NCBI GenBank assembly: GCA_035235625.1
Contig: CP141140.1
Location: forward strand, 42,155,351-42,219,350
DNA: 64,000 nt
Reading direction: 5' to 3'
Source of the DNA: Saururus chinensis
Taxonomy: Eukaryota; Streptophyta; Magnoliopsida; Piperales; Saururaceae
Both the position numbers and the translations under genes were made by a program. Position 1 is the stretch's first letter. Every line of letters begins with the position of its first letter. Shown here piece by piece: positions 49,275 to 61,500 of this stretch. The notes under the pieces are model-generated. The model worked only from the letters and a program-made list of their open reading frames with translations, made no database searches and was not told where the DNA came from.

Positions 49275-49890
49275 TATTAAACTCATACTCCAAACAACAA
49301 GTAGCTAATAGAAGGGGGGCCATGGAATATATGAGGAAGAATAACACCATGCTCATATTCTCTATGCAACAAAGCTGAGAGACCATCAATACATAGAACA
49401 AAAATCAAGGCGGGCATGGGGCATCCTTGCCTCAATCCACAATGCGAGGTGAAATCCATAGTTACCTCCATTTATGAGCACACTACAAGATGGGATAAGA
49501 AGCATTATTTAGTCCATTACAACTATTAATAAGCAAAGCCCAATTCCCTAAGAACAAAATATAAACAGTCCCACCTCACTTGATTGTAAGCCTTTTGAAA
49601 ATGAACCTTTACACAAAACCTTTTGGGCCACTATGATTTTGATAATTTCTGGCTAACTCATGTGCAAGAAGAATCTTCTTTGAAAATAACCGATCTTTAA
49701 TAAAAGTAGATTGGTTAAAACTAGCAATCTCATCAAGCAATGAAGCCAATCCATTATCCATTATCTTTGCAATGCCTTTGTTAATAGAATTGTATAAAGA
49801 TATAGTGCAAAAATTCTCAAAAGAATTTGCACTTGTAGTTTTAGGAAGTAAAGTTAAAAAAAATATAATTGACTACCCTTAACATAGTTC
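49275..49890 (-). mobile_element. LINE (L1-type) reverse transcriptase fragment
   Basis: On the minus strand: TISLYNSINKGIAKIMDNGL, then LLDEIASFNQSTFIKDRLFS, KKILLAHELARNYQNH, and later GLRQGCPMPALIFVLCIDGL and SALLHREYEHG. These are the plant LINE blocks R.ISL.N, NQSAF..GR, LLA.EL and GLRQGCPLSP.LF. The part between KNHSGPKGFV and GLRQGCP shows stops and frame changes (for example after KGFV and near HKWR). The FADD catalytic region and the endonuclease are absent. The piece is 5'- and 3'-truncated. Confidence 0.8.
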
Positions 49891-49899
49891 CATTTGTGA

Positions 49900-50235
49900 A
49901 GAAATCCGAGGCTTCTTATAAAAAATTCTTTAGTAAAAACCAACAATTTTCTTGAAGCTTATAAAGAAGTACTCTTTCGGAAAACTAAATGTGTAAGAGT
50001 ATATATGGCCGTATGTATTTTATTATAGTTTATTTTAGTGAACAAAATAATGTCAAATTGATGTGTAATTTGAGTTATAGGATATAATGCTCACCACACA
50101 AGATCACAAGGTGAAGATAAAGCAAATCAGAAGACAACAAAGTGTTTTTTATGGTAAAAATATACACATATCATATTCCTACATTTAGGATTAAGGGTTT
50201 ATCATATTAGTGTGAGAAAATGAATTAATGGAAAA
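49900..50235. other. AT-rich spacer
   Basis: No gene or repeat recognised before the CACTA-like element that starts at 50236. Confidence 0.4.
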
Positions 50236-53200
50236 CACTACTATAAAAAGAATGATTAGTGTGCTTTTATTAGTGACTCAATACAAAGCGTTGCTGAAAA
50301 TTACTATTTGCAATGCATATAAATGTGTCACAAAAAAATAACCATTAGCGATGCTTTTTATAAAGTGTCGCTAATAGATTAGATTTTTAAAACTAAAAAA
50401 TTTAGAAGTATTTATGACACTTTTATAATAGTGCCACAAATAATGGTACTATTAGTGAAATCTATAAAAATGCATAGCAAATAAAATAGGTTATTTTTAA
50501 AAATTAAGACTACTGGTAACCCCTTTTATAAAGCATTACCAATTTTTGAATTATTTTATTTTATTTTATTTATAAATATATAATATATAATAAATAAATA
50601 TTATAATTTATTTTATATATCTTATTTTAATATATAATAAATAAATATTAAAAATAAAAAAATATGATATATTTTATTTTAATATATAATAAATAAATAA
50701 GAAAAATTAAATAAAATTCCCCTAATTTCTCTTTACTCCTTATAGTTGGGGCTCACATTTTGAGCGTGAATGGGAGAGAAACTGGGAGAGAAAGAAGAGA
50801 GAAGTGAAGAGGGAAGAAAAAGTGGAGCGAGATGAGAGAGAAGACAGAGAGACGAGAGGAGAGACAGAGAAGAGAGAAAGATGAGAGAGGAGAGAGAACA
50901 AAGAAAGGGATAGAGGAGAAAGAGAGTGAAGAGAGAGATATAGAGAATAGAGAGGAGAGTTGAGAGAGAAGGGAGAGTGCGTAAATAGAGAGACTGATAG
51001 AGAGAGACTAGAACCAGGAGTGATAGAGGAGTGAGAGAAGAGAAAGAGAGATAAAGGAGAGAGCAGAGAGACAAAAGGGAATCGATGAGGGGGAAGAATT
51101 TAATTTATATTTGTTAAATTTTTTTACTACATATTATACTTTAAAATTAATAAAAAATTAAAATATAATATATCAGAGATGCATAAGAAAATACTCACTA
51201 TTACCTTCTAATTTATTTTTATTAATTTTAAAATATAATTTATAGTAAAAATTTCAAAAAAATTAAATTTCCTTATTTTCTCACCTCTATTAATTAGAGC
51301 CAGGGATCCCACTACGCATGGGAGAGAGAGAGAAGATAGAGGAGATACAAAAGAGGGGAGAGAGGTAAAAAGAGAGAGAGCATAGAAGAGTGGGTAGAGG
51401 GAGAGGAGAGAGTGAGTGAGAGAGGAGAGACAGAGGAGGGAGAGGGAAGAGAGAGTAGAGAGAGGGAGAGGAGGAGGAGGAGAGAGGAGCAGAGGGAGTA
51501 GAGATAGTGTGAGAGAGATGAGAAAGACAAGAGTAGAGAGAGTGAGAGAGAGAGAAGAGGTGGAGAGAACGAGAGAGATGAGAGAGAGATGTGATGGGAG
51601 TGATTGAAGAGTGAGAGAGGAGAGATAGGAGGGAGAGGGAAGAGAGAGGAGAGGGAGAGAAAGGAAGAGGAGAGGGAGAGAAGAGAGAGTGTAGGCAGAG
51701 ATTAAAACGAGAGGGAGAGAGATAAGAGAGGGAGAAGAGAGAGCGAGGAGTAATAGAGGGGAAAAAATTTAGTTTATATATTTTTTAAAATTTTTATTAT
51801 ATATTATATATTTAATTTAATAAAAAAATTTAAAATAAAAAGTAATAGCCACAAATAGAAAATTGCACTACTAATAACCTATGTATTAGCTACGCATAGT
51901 CATATACTTTTTCCTATACATTGCTATTACCTAGAGTTGGAGCTAGAGAGCGAGACCTGAGAGGGAAAGAGATAAAGCTAGAGAGAGGAGAGAGGAGAGA
52001 GAGTGAAACAGGAGAGATAATAGAGAAAGAAAGAGAGAGTGGGTGGAGAGAGGGGAGAGGGAAAGGGAGAGGAGAGGGAGAGAGGATAGAGAGAGTGGAT
52101 AGAGAGAAGAGAGAGGAGAAAGGGAAAGAGAGAGGGGAGAGAGATAGAGGAGAGAGTGGATAGAGAGAGAAGAGAGGGAAAGAGATAGATAGAGAAGTCA
52201 GAGGGAAACAGATAAATAGAGATAGGGGATAGAGATGAAAGAGAGGAGGGAGGATTTTTTTAAAATAATATTATTTGTGTAAGGAAGTGTCGCAAATAGT
52301 GCAAATAAAAGACTATTTATAACACTTCATTATTAGTAACATTTAGTCAGAAGCATAACAAATATATGCTATTTGTGACACTTTTAACGAAGCAACAATA
52401 ACGAATTTATCGTGAGCCAGATTTTTAAACTGCATGGGTGAAAATTTAGTCCACATGGGCAAAATTTCAACCCCACAGGCAAATTCACCTGCTCAGTTTA
52501 TATGGCCCCTCTGCCCTCTCCCCTTCCTCCCACTGCCATGTGCTCCCGTCACCGCTAGCCGCTCGCTGTCTCTGCCTTCAACCACCCTCTCCCCTGGCTC
52601 AGCTGGCTGCCCTGGCTACACTAGCTACTGCCCACCCCCTGCACCTACTCCCCCTTCTTCTTCTCTTCCTTGCCTCTCGCCATTGTCCCCTCCTTCATCC
52701 ACCCTCTCCCTGGCGCAGGCCACCACCCCAACTTTACCAATTGCTGCCCACCACTCCCCCCTTACATCCCCCTCTTTGAGCAAGAGGAGGAGGGGTTTTG
52801 ACCAGCTCCTCTAGCCAAAGCCACTCTTCAAAATTCCACCAAAGGTGGGATATCACTTTTTTATTTTTCTCTATTAGCAACGCTTTTAAAGCATCACTTA
52901 TAAATGTTTAGATTATTTTTTTATTTATTAGCTATGCCTTTAAAATGTCAATAATATTTTTATATTTATTTTTTATTAGTGACACTTTCAAAATGTTGCT
53001 AATAATATACTATTTGTGACACGTTATAAAGTATCACAAAAAAGTTGATATTAGCAGTGCTTCTTAGAGCGTTGTTAACAACTTTCTTATTTTTTTCATT
53101 TTAGCAATGCAAAAATAAGCATTGCCAATAAGTTTTTCAAATTTTTTAAATTTTTTTTAATATTAGTGAGTTTTATAAAGCGTCGCTAATAATTTACTAT

Positions 53201-53476
53201 TAGCGACACTAAATAAGAGTCGCTAATAATTTACTATTTACAACGCATTATAAAAAGTTGCAAAAAAGTTATTATAAGCGATGCAAAGAAAATCGTCTCC
53301 AATAGTAGTACTATTAGTGATATTTTTTCATATACGTCGCTACTAAGCCGTTGCGATTATAATACTAGAGCCGTATTTAGTGACACTCTTTAAACATCCC
53401 TAATAGTTATTAATAATATTTTAATGACTATTAGCGATGCTTAAAAGTGTCGCTAATAGACTTTTTGCATGTAGAG
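50236..53476. mobile_element. Non-autonomous CACTA-like element with three purine tracts
   Basis: The left end is CACTACTATAAAAAGAATGA; the right end read on the other strand is CTCTACATGCAAAAAGTCTA. Both run into ATTAG-G motifs, as in CACTA (En/Spm) elements, and AAA flanks both ends (weak, low complexity). Subterminal repeats (TAGCGATGCTTTTTATAAAG, AAGCGTCGCTAATA) occupy 50236-50540 and 52860-53476. Between lie GA tracts at 50757-51080, 51310-51760 and 51935-52250 separated by short AT-rich repeat spacers, then a GC-rich Pro/Ser-coding-like stretch (52500-52800) with no family. No transposase was seen. Confidence 0.6.
50757..52250 (+). repeat. Three purine (GA-rich) tracts
   Basis: Tracts lie at about 50757-51080, 51310-51760 and 51935-52250, almost purely A and G on the plus strand. 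The spacers contain the related AT-rich phrase TTTAATTTATAT..TTTTTTA..ATTATATATT twice, so the tracts may be local duplications of one unit. Confidence 0.8.
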
Positions 53477-53930
53477 AAATGAGTGAAATATTACATATAT
53501 ATGCAAATTTTTCATCAAGATAAATTAGGATTAAAAGCGATTAATCAAAATGAATTTTAATAATTTACTATTAGCGACACTAAATAAGAGTCGCTAATAA
53601 TTTACTATTTACAACGCATTATAAAAAGTTGCAAAAAAGTTATTATAAGCGATGCAAAGAAAATCGTCTCCAATAGTAGTACTATTAGTGATATTTTTTC
53701 ATATACGTCGCTACTAAGCCGTTGCGATTATAATACTAGAGCCGTATTTAGTGACACTCTTTAAACATCCCTAATAGTTATTAATAATATTTTAATGACT
53801 ATTAGCGATGCTTAAAAGTGTCGCTAATAGACTTTTTGCATGTAGAGAAATGAGTGAAATATTACACATATATGCAAATTTTTCATCAAGATAAATTAGG
53901 ATTAAAAGCGATTAATCAAAATGAATTTTA
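53187..53930 (+). repeat. 371-bp tandem duplication, nearly identical copies
   Basis: Copy 1 is 53187-53557 and copy 2 is 53558-53930. I see one difference (ATTACATATATATGC against ATTACACATATATGC). Each copy contains the right terminus of the CACTA-like element plus about 80 bases of flank. Confidence 0.95.
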
Positions 53931-54990
53931 ATTGTCAGTATTGTAGAAAATCAGTGAAGCAATATTGTGGTAATTTTACTATAGTAGTTACTATTTATCG
54001 AATGAGAGAGAAAGGAGATAAAGGGGGGAGAGTGAAAAGAGAGAGGGGAGAGAGAAGAGAAAGAGGGGGAGAGAGAGAAGATAGAGGGGAGAGAGAAGAA
54101 AGAGAGATAAAGATGAGAGAGGGAGGAGAGGGAGGAGAGAGTGAGTGTGGAGGGAGTCGAGTGAGAGATGAGAGGTGAGAGAAAAAGAGAGAGAAGAGAG
54201 AGGTAGGGAGGAGCAGATAGAGAGGAGTGAGAGGAGAGAGACAAGTGAAGAGAGCGAAGAGAGAGGGAGTGAACAGAAAGGAGACATAAAAGAGATAGAG
54301 AGACAAGAGTGAAGAGAGAGAGTGTGTGAAGAGAGAGAGGAGAGAGAAGGTTTTATTAAAAAATCGTATTTGTGACATATGAGCTTGTGCATCACAAATA
54401 CCATAGGTATTTGGGATGCTTAAGCTCATGCTTAAAGAGAGGGAGAGGGATAGATAGAGGGGGGAGAGAGAGTGAGAAAGAGAAGTCAGAATGAGAAGAG
54501 AGGAGAGAGATAGAGAGAGAGGAGAGAGTGGAGAAAGAACTATTTGTGCTAGTCATGGGAAGCATAAAAAATAATGTTAATTATTGCAATGTCAGTTTAT
54601 AAATATTGCAACATTTACCACTATTTGCGACTATTTTCAACACTTCATATGAGCATTGTAAATAGTTTAAATAATCCTTTCCATTTGCAATGCTCGCTCA
54701 TTGCAAATAGTAATAACATTTGCGACACAATGACACAATGGAATTTGTGTCGTAACTATTAGTACTATTTTGTGACACTTCTTGTGAGTGCACAAATAGT
54801 CTAAAACATATATTTTTAATAAACTTGACTATCAAGCGTCGCAATGGAGAGTCCTATTTTTGGCACTCTCTAATGAGCATAACAAATGGGCTAAATAAAT
54901 TTTCTTTTAAATAGTCATTTTCACTCTCTAGTCTCTCTCCCTCCCACACTCCTCTCTCTCTCTCTCTCTCTGTGTGTGTAATGTCCACGA
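53931..54990. repeat. Further CACTA-like repeats with purine tracts
   Basis: GA tracts at 54000-54350 and 54435-54540; motifs TATTTGTGACATATGAGC, TTTGCGACACAATG and AAGCGTCGCAATGG between and after them; a short pyrimidine tract at 54925-54980. No termini resolved. Confidence 0.55.
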
Positions 54991-56570
54991 ATTTTAGGTA
55001 TGTAGTATTTTACACCTATAATAAAGCTACTTTTTGAGCTTTTAGTGACTTTAAATTATTTAGATGTGTTTATTTGATGGTCTTACTTAAAGACGTGGTA
55101 CAGCTATGAAAAACAAGAGTAACAAACCTTGACCGCATAAATCAAACACTGTGGTTGAAAGTTATTGTATCAAGAAACGTGCCACATAGGTAGGACCCAC
55201 TTAGAAAGCTGGAGCATAACCCATCCATGTAGGGTCCTATTTTAAGGCTAGTCAGTACAAACCCATTAGTACCAAGAATGCCTGAATCATATTTCAAGAG
55301 AAAAAGTTACACGTATTTAAATATTTTAATTTTTTATAAAAAATAATAAATAAAAATTTATTTATTGCATTAGCATGATGATGTTAGTGATTACGTGCAT
55401 CACCGCCATGTGTGATGCACACAAGATGCGCTGCACATGGGTAGGGATTTGCATCACACAACACACACATGATGTGGGGTTATTTTTTCAATTAGAGAGC
55501 TCTAAGTCCGGAAAAATAAACATCCAAAAGTTCACGGAGTAGGGCTTGTTGTCTTTGAACTCCCTCTTCTCTCTCTCTCTTCTTTTCTCCCTTTCTTCTC
55601 TCTCTCTTCTTTGATTATCAGCAATTTTTAGAAATAATCACTGCTAATAATGTTACTTATAGTGACGTTTATAGCTAAACCTTGCTAAAAGAAGCATTTG
55701 CAATTCATAAAGAGAGAAAACCATCGTAAATCATATTTGAAATGGGCGAAATTTTTGGAAAAATTTACCATCCACAACCATTCAAAATTTCCAGTGATCC
55801 TTCCTCCTCGGCCCCCCCTCCTTCCTCTCCTTTGTTTCCCATTCTCCTCCCCCCTCTCCACCCTTGCGGTTTGAACAGAGGAGGGATGACTAGCATAAAC
55901 TTTTGGACCGAAATAGGAGAAGCTCGGTCTACAGATTATCTGGCAGACCTCAGAAGAAGCCACTAATGGTCAAAAATTGCAAGTGGTTCGTTGGATATTG
56001 AAAGTCACACTCAAGTTTTTGTTGCTTCTCGGTTTATGCATCTTCGCTGGTGAGTTACACAATTTTAAACCCTAAGCCTTTGCTAAGGGGTATTTTCATC
56101 CAATTTTCATCAAATCTATGTAGAGCTTGATTTTTTTTTTCTAAAACAAAGAATATAGATTATTTAGAAATTGACCCAGAGAATATAGAAAGAACTCTTG
56201 CATGCACCACTACTATGCTTTAATAGGTGAATCCAGATGATACATACGCAACATATAGTGAGTTTAGGGTGAGATTTGTTTAGTAAATATATCTATGTAA
56301 AAAGGAAAAAAATGTCAGAGCTACAGTTCAATGGAGTTGTAGCTTGGCTGGACATCCTCATGCAAAAATCGTCCGTATATTATTTTATGAGGTTCTCAAC
56401 CAATAGTAATTAATAAAGTTCTTTCTTGCGAGCATTCAAAAGAAAAAGACCGCGTTTCATAAAGGGGAGAGATCATATAGGGTGAGTATTCAAAAGAAAT
56501 TGTGCATTATACTAAAACCGTGAGTCGAGAAAAAGTACAATAGCAAGAAACGTGTCTAATATAACTGATA
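54991..56570. other. Intergenic DNA with scattered repeats
   Basis: A CT patch lies at 55560-55615 and a few motifs of the CACTA-like type at 55620-55700. A short open frame at 55742-55966 has no recognisable family. 56100-56570 is AT-rich and unassigned. Confidence 0.4.
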
Positions 56571-56636
56571 CTACATCAAGAAACACGTACAATAATGATC
56601 ACTATTTCCTTTCGGTGGTCATCTTCGACCACTTTC

Positions 56637-57487
56637 GTGGCAAGATCCATGTGGAAGTAGGGGAAGAGGTGACTAGCTTGGAAAAGTAGGCATTGAGGGA
56701 GTGGTGGCAGAGTGAGGATGTCGTATGAGTTGACGACAGCGGCCGGGGCGCAGGGGGCTGTGGTGGTGCTGGCCAGGGAAGATGCGTAGACGCAATAGCA
56801 AGATGGCAGGGGCAGTTTTGTCACAAATCTATATTACATAATTTTTGCCTCCCGTAGAAAGTGATTTCTACGAGAACTCTCCTAGGGAGGAGAATTCTGG
56901 TAGAAAGGAAAAATAACCTTTCCCAGGTCAGAAATAATATTTTTAATTTTATCTTAAAATTGCCCTTCTATACAGTTTTTATTCGAGAAAGTAATTTCCG
57001 CCCTCAGTAAATTGCTTTCTGAGGGTAGAAATTGCCTTCTAAATGGGCTCTTAAGAGAGTTCCCGTAGAAAACACTTTCTACTTAAGGTGAAAATTATAA
57101 GGTGCAGACTTATGATAAAACTGCCCTCCGCGTCTCTTTGCCCCCATCTCTCCCCCTACTATTGCTCAACCCGGCGTGGAGTTTGGCCCTTTTGGGTCTG
57201 TCATGGCGGCGCAAGTCCACAACATCATTGAGGCCCTAATTGGGGCCGGCGACTACGACAACTAGGCAAATGTTCTTTTCAGGCTGGATCCCACCACCCT
57301 TATGGTCTCCTCCACCCTCTTCATCCTCAGCGATGAGGTTATGGCCTGCATCAACTTCTACACCTACTTTGACCCTGCAGTCATCCAGTACCACATTGTG
57401 CCAGTGGGGAGAGGAGTGGCAAGATCCATGTGGAAGTGGGGGAAGAGGTGACCAGCTTGGAAAAGTAGGCATTGAGGGAGTGGTGGC
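56637..57487 (+). repeat. Direct repeat pair of about 75 bp
   Basis: The block GTGGCAAGATCCATGTGGAA, continuing through GAAGAGGTGAC, AGCTTGGAAAAGTAGG and CATTGAGGGAGTGGTGGC, occurs at 56637-56712 and at 57416-57487 with only a few differences. The GC-rich fasciclin-like fragment lies in between and partly overlaps the second copy. Confidence 0.85.
57180..57415 (+). pseudogene. Fasciclin-like (FAS1) domain fragment, decayed
   Basis: In the plus frame near 57205 the protein reads VHNIIEALIGAGDYDN, a stop, then ANVLFRLDPTTLMVSSTLFI, LSDEVMACINFYTYFDPAVI and QYHIVP. The pattern HNI-EAL..G-D....L-F.P.D.....P....YH-VP fits the start and H-box of a FAS1 domain as in plant fasciclin-like arabinogalactan proteins (cell-surface adhesion proteins). 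One stop lies at the position of an expected Trp after DYDN (about 57261), and the frame degrades after HIVP. It is GC-rich compared with neighbours, which suggests a gene fragment moved here, possibly by a transposon. Confidence 0.5.
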
Positions 57488-57699
57488 CTCCTACTCACCG
57501 TTTCCTCCTGGCGATGACCCCGTTGCCGCCTCCTGGCCGCTCCGTCTCACTCACTCGCACCCCCCTTGGATTGTCACAGGCACACCCTCCTCAACTCTTG
57601 TCCCTTATTTTTTTTCCCCTTTACCTTCTTCTTTTTATTATTAGTACTCCTACTATTTTTATTTTTTTATTCTTAATTCATGGGTTTGCATTTTGATGA

Positions 57700-58580
57700 C
57701 ATGGGTTTTTTTTTAGGGGGGTGTGTCTCTTTTTTTTTTTTTAATCTTTTTCTTGGTAGAATTAGCGTTAGTGAAAGGGCTAAGCGTCCTACCTCAAGCT
57801 GATACCAAGGTCGAAGGGTGGATGATGACATAACATATGCCTCCATGGCTGGCTCGTCTTAGTGTGTAGTGATTGCCGGGTTTTTGCAGTATGCTGAGTT
57901 GTTAGTGAAGAGTAATTGTAAAGAAGAAGATATGTAATGCTTTTTTAAGTTTTTGGCGCAGCCTCTGTACATATTATTATCAGCAATTCTCTGTTTTTTT
58001 TTTTGCAGAATGAACACTTGCTTAATAAAAAAGGTAGCTAATAATCATAGACTAAATTTGTACATTGAATTTATGTACATATAACGTGGTGTTTCTTTGT
58101 TAAATGGTAATAATCCTGCTCTACTTCTAACAAAATATTTTAATGTGCCCGCACATGACATGATCTACTAAATGTGGCATAATGGCCGATTAGCTTTGCA
58201 ACGATTGCCCTGCAAACATTTGGTAAAGCTGAAGAAGATTCCTACTAACCAGGAAATGTGAGGCCAATTCTACCCAGTGAATTAAATGGGCCTGGGTGGC
58301 ACTTCGTGGTAAAAAAAGTTAGGTTGTACCTTTTTTAGCTGGAAATTGCTGAACCATTTATTCATCTATTGCTTGCATTTAGGCTTCTATCAACTCTTCC
58401 CACATTTTCTTATCTTGACTAGTTATTTCGTTAATCAAAAGCTCAAAACTAGAGAGCCGTAACTACAAAATTCCTAATGTATTTCATGTATTATCACGGT
58501 GAAGCTTTCATATTTGTGTCCATCTCTAAGCAAATAATCGTGAATATACTGATATATATGTGAGTATTTGTGCCGTCAAT
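57700..58580. other. Intergenic DNA
   Basis: AT-rich with T runs at 57700-57745; no gene recognised. Confidence 0.4.
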
Positions 58581-58582
58581 GA

Positions 58583-61500
58583 TTGGAACTACTGATAACT
58601 TCAATTTATTTTTTTCTCTTAGTGAATTGCAAAGAAGTAGACAGAATATCATATTTATTATCTTCAGTGAATTCTGGACTTAAGAACAAAAACTATAAAT
58701 TGGACAAAATGTTATACATAGGAAATGATTGTAGTGATAAAAGTTTATTAGGTTTTAATGTGACTAATTCTACAAAGTCTAATGATGTCACTAAGTTTAT
58801 CAAAGTTAAAGAATTCATGCACCATATGAAAGATGTTTACATGATAAAATCAAAAGAAATTCTTAGTAATCAAAATTCAAAGTTTTAATATAAAAAGAGA
58901 CCTCACAAGAGAAAAAATCATGAGCGTTCCATAATTAGATGAATTTAAAAAAAGAAATAAAGCTTAAAACACCTTTGTAAAATAGTTATGTGAAAATCAA
59001 CACTAAGTAAAATTGAGAGTTCTAACTAGAATAGATTGCTTAAGAAGTCAACAAGAACACAAATGAATTCTCAAGATAATAAACTAAGAGTCAAGAAAAG
59101 TTTAGTTAAGTAGCAATCTCCACATGCTTCCACACCAAAGAAAGGTACTCAAGATAATGAGAAGAAAACATTGCAAATATTAATTAGAAATGATGTCTTG
59201 AATAACCTTAGATCCCAAGTTGATATAGGGAGCAAATGACCCTTAAGTTACCTTAGAATTGGATGGCTGAGGAAGGCAAAGAAAGCTCAAATCTCTAGGT
59301 AAAGATATTTCTTTTATCCATAGTAAAATTCTTTCAATCTTTTGGATGCAAATATTTTTGTTTTCATTTCATTTTTGCCTTGTTTTGGACACACATAAAG
59401 TCTAGATGAATTTGCTTCTTTTGAATAATGACCTTGAGATTTTCATACATGAAAGAGAACAATTAAACATCGGTAGTTTTTTCAAAAATTAATAAAAGAA
59501 AGTTAAGATATTAAAATGAAGATAATAGAGATCGAGAATTATATATCAATAGAGTGGACTAATCTAAGGCAAGGTAGAAGTGACCATAATATGTGGATGC
59601 ACATAAATTAAAGGTTGAATTAATAAATTTAATGAGAGCTAGATGAACCTAGATTAAACATTTGACTTAAGTTATTGAATTTTAGTCAATCTAGTCTATT
59701 TTCTTTGTTATTTTTTGCATTAGGATGTTAGATGAACCTAGATAAAAATTCCATTGTGGTTTTATGAATATCTATTTGTTAAACTTTGAGTTCTTTGTAT
59801 TAAAAAGTTTTATTTAATTTGGAACTTGGTATCCCAAAAGAAGTTTGAAAGGTGATGTAGATTTTGACTGATACTAAGAATGTTATTTTTCAAAACTTGG
59901 TTTTAACTAACATTTATGAATTTGACACAAGTCTAAGTTTGTTATTATCCAATGAGACTATAATAATTACACAATTATAGGGGTACTAAATATTTTAGAA
60001 AATTCAAAGATGAATCTAGATGCTTGTATATATTTCTTTATTGTTGATTGATCTTAGAATATTTTCAATGAATAAGATATAAACAATTGCACATGATGAG
60101 TTTACTGAAGTATAGTCTCCATATCTAATTTAGTTTATAATGTCAATGTTGCATATTTATTTTTTTGTATGTTCAAACTGATGATTCTAATTAAATGTAG
60201 ACTTGATTGCTTATATATTTTATGTCTAAGAGTCATATTGACATGATTCTTGTTAATCAAAAATTTTTAGATGGTTATTTCAGCTATGTTTACTCCGTAT
60301 ATTTTTGTACTTACCTTTATATATTTAAGAGAAAAAGACGGAGTATATGTGAAAATATTTATTAATTGTAGACAAAACTTAATGGAACTTGATTATTAGA
60401 TGTCACAAGTAATCGAACATTTAAATTTTGTATTTGCATAGTTCTTAGAAGAACATTATGCGGTTATGTTCTTCTTTGTGATTTACATGATGGTTACATG
60501 TGAAAATCATCACACCACAATAGAAATGAGTGTCATAAGTTATGGGGGGGACATTTTCAATAGTTAAACCACTATTAAGACTTTGATTGATGTACTATGA
60601 GTTATAATTTTCTTTTTCAAATTAAGGATTGTAGTGTTTTGTTACAAAAGAGCCAATGGGGGAGATTGTAATAACATATGTGGTCATGTGTGATTTCTTC
60701 ACTTTATCCTATGACTCAAATTATACACAAAAATAAGCTAATACATGACATATGGATACTAATATTTCTTATACTCTTTGTTCTTTAGCTGAGAGTGGTA
60801 TGCTAAAAAGGGAGTGAAGTTCAAGTTGATTTTCTTCATCTTGATGATGCAATTCTCTGAGTTTGAATACTTTTCAAACATCAAGTACAACTCAAGTCAC
60901 TTTTAACAGTATAATTCACTTGAGAAATCTTTGACACTTGAAGACTTAGAAGTTTAGATTCTAGTAGAGTCTAAGTAATATAAATAAGAGGAACTTGCCA
61001 CACATCTACCTATACTTTCAGGAGATAAAATTATTTGTATTATGTTTGTTAATTTTATTAGAAAAAAGAATTGACCTTGTAAAGATGGTGGAGAAGGCCT
61101 TCCTACTTAGGATGATCTAATCTAAAAGTTTTCATCCACTTGACATCAAAAAAGAAAATGACGTACAAAAAGTGAATGCAAAAACTCTTGAGAATGAAAA
61201 ACATGATAACAAATTGGGTGATAATTAAGGATTTTTGAAAACTAAAACAATTTGGGTTAAGAAAGAGGATGTGAAATGTTATGTAGATCACACACCATGA
61301 AACTCAACATTCTAACATGTGGTACCTAGATAGTAGATGTTTAAAGTACATGACTAATGACAAATCAAATTTTAATATTTTGGCAAAGTTGTTTGATAGC
61401 AAAGTTACCTTTAGAGATGGAAGTATCATTAAAATAGATGGAATAGGCACTTTAAAAGTTTTTCAACTTCATGATTTTAGTAATGCTCTGTATATTAGTT

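Noticed and set aside
52434-52814. 126-residue Pro/Ser-rich open frame
   Set aside because: GC- and CT-rich composition gives open frames in two phases; no domain is visible.
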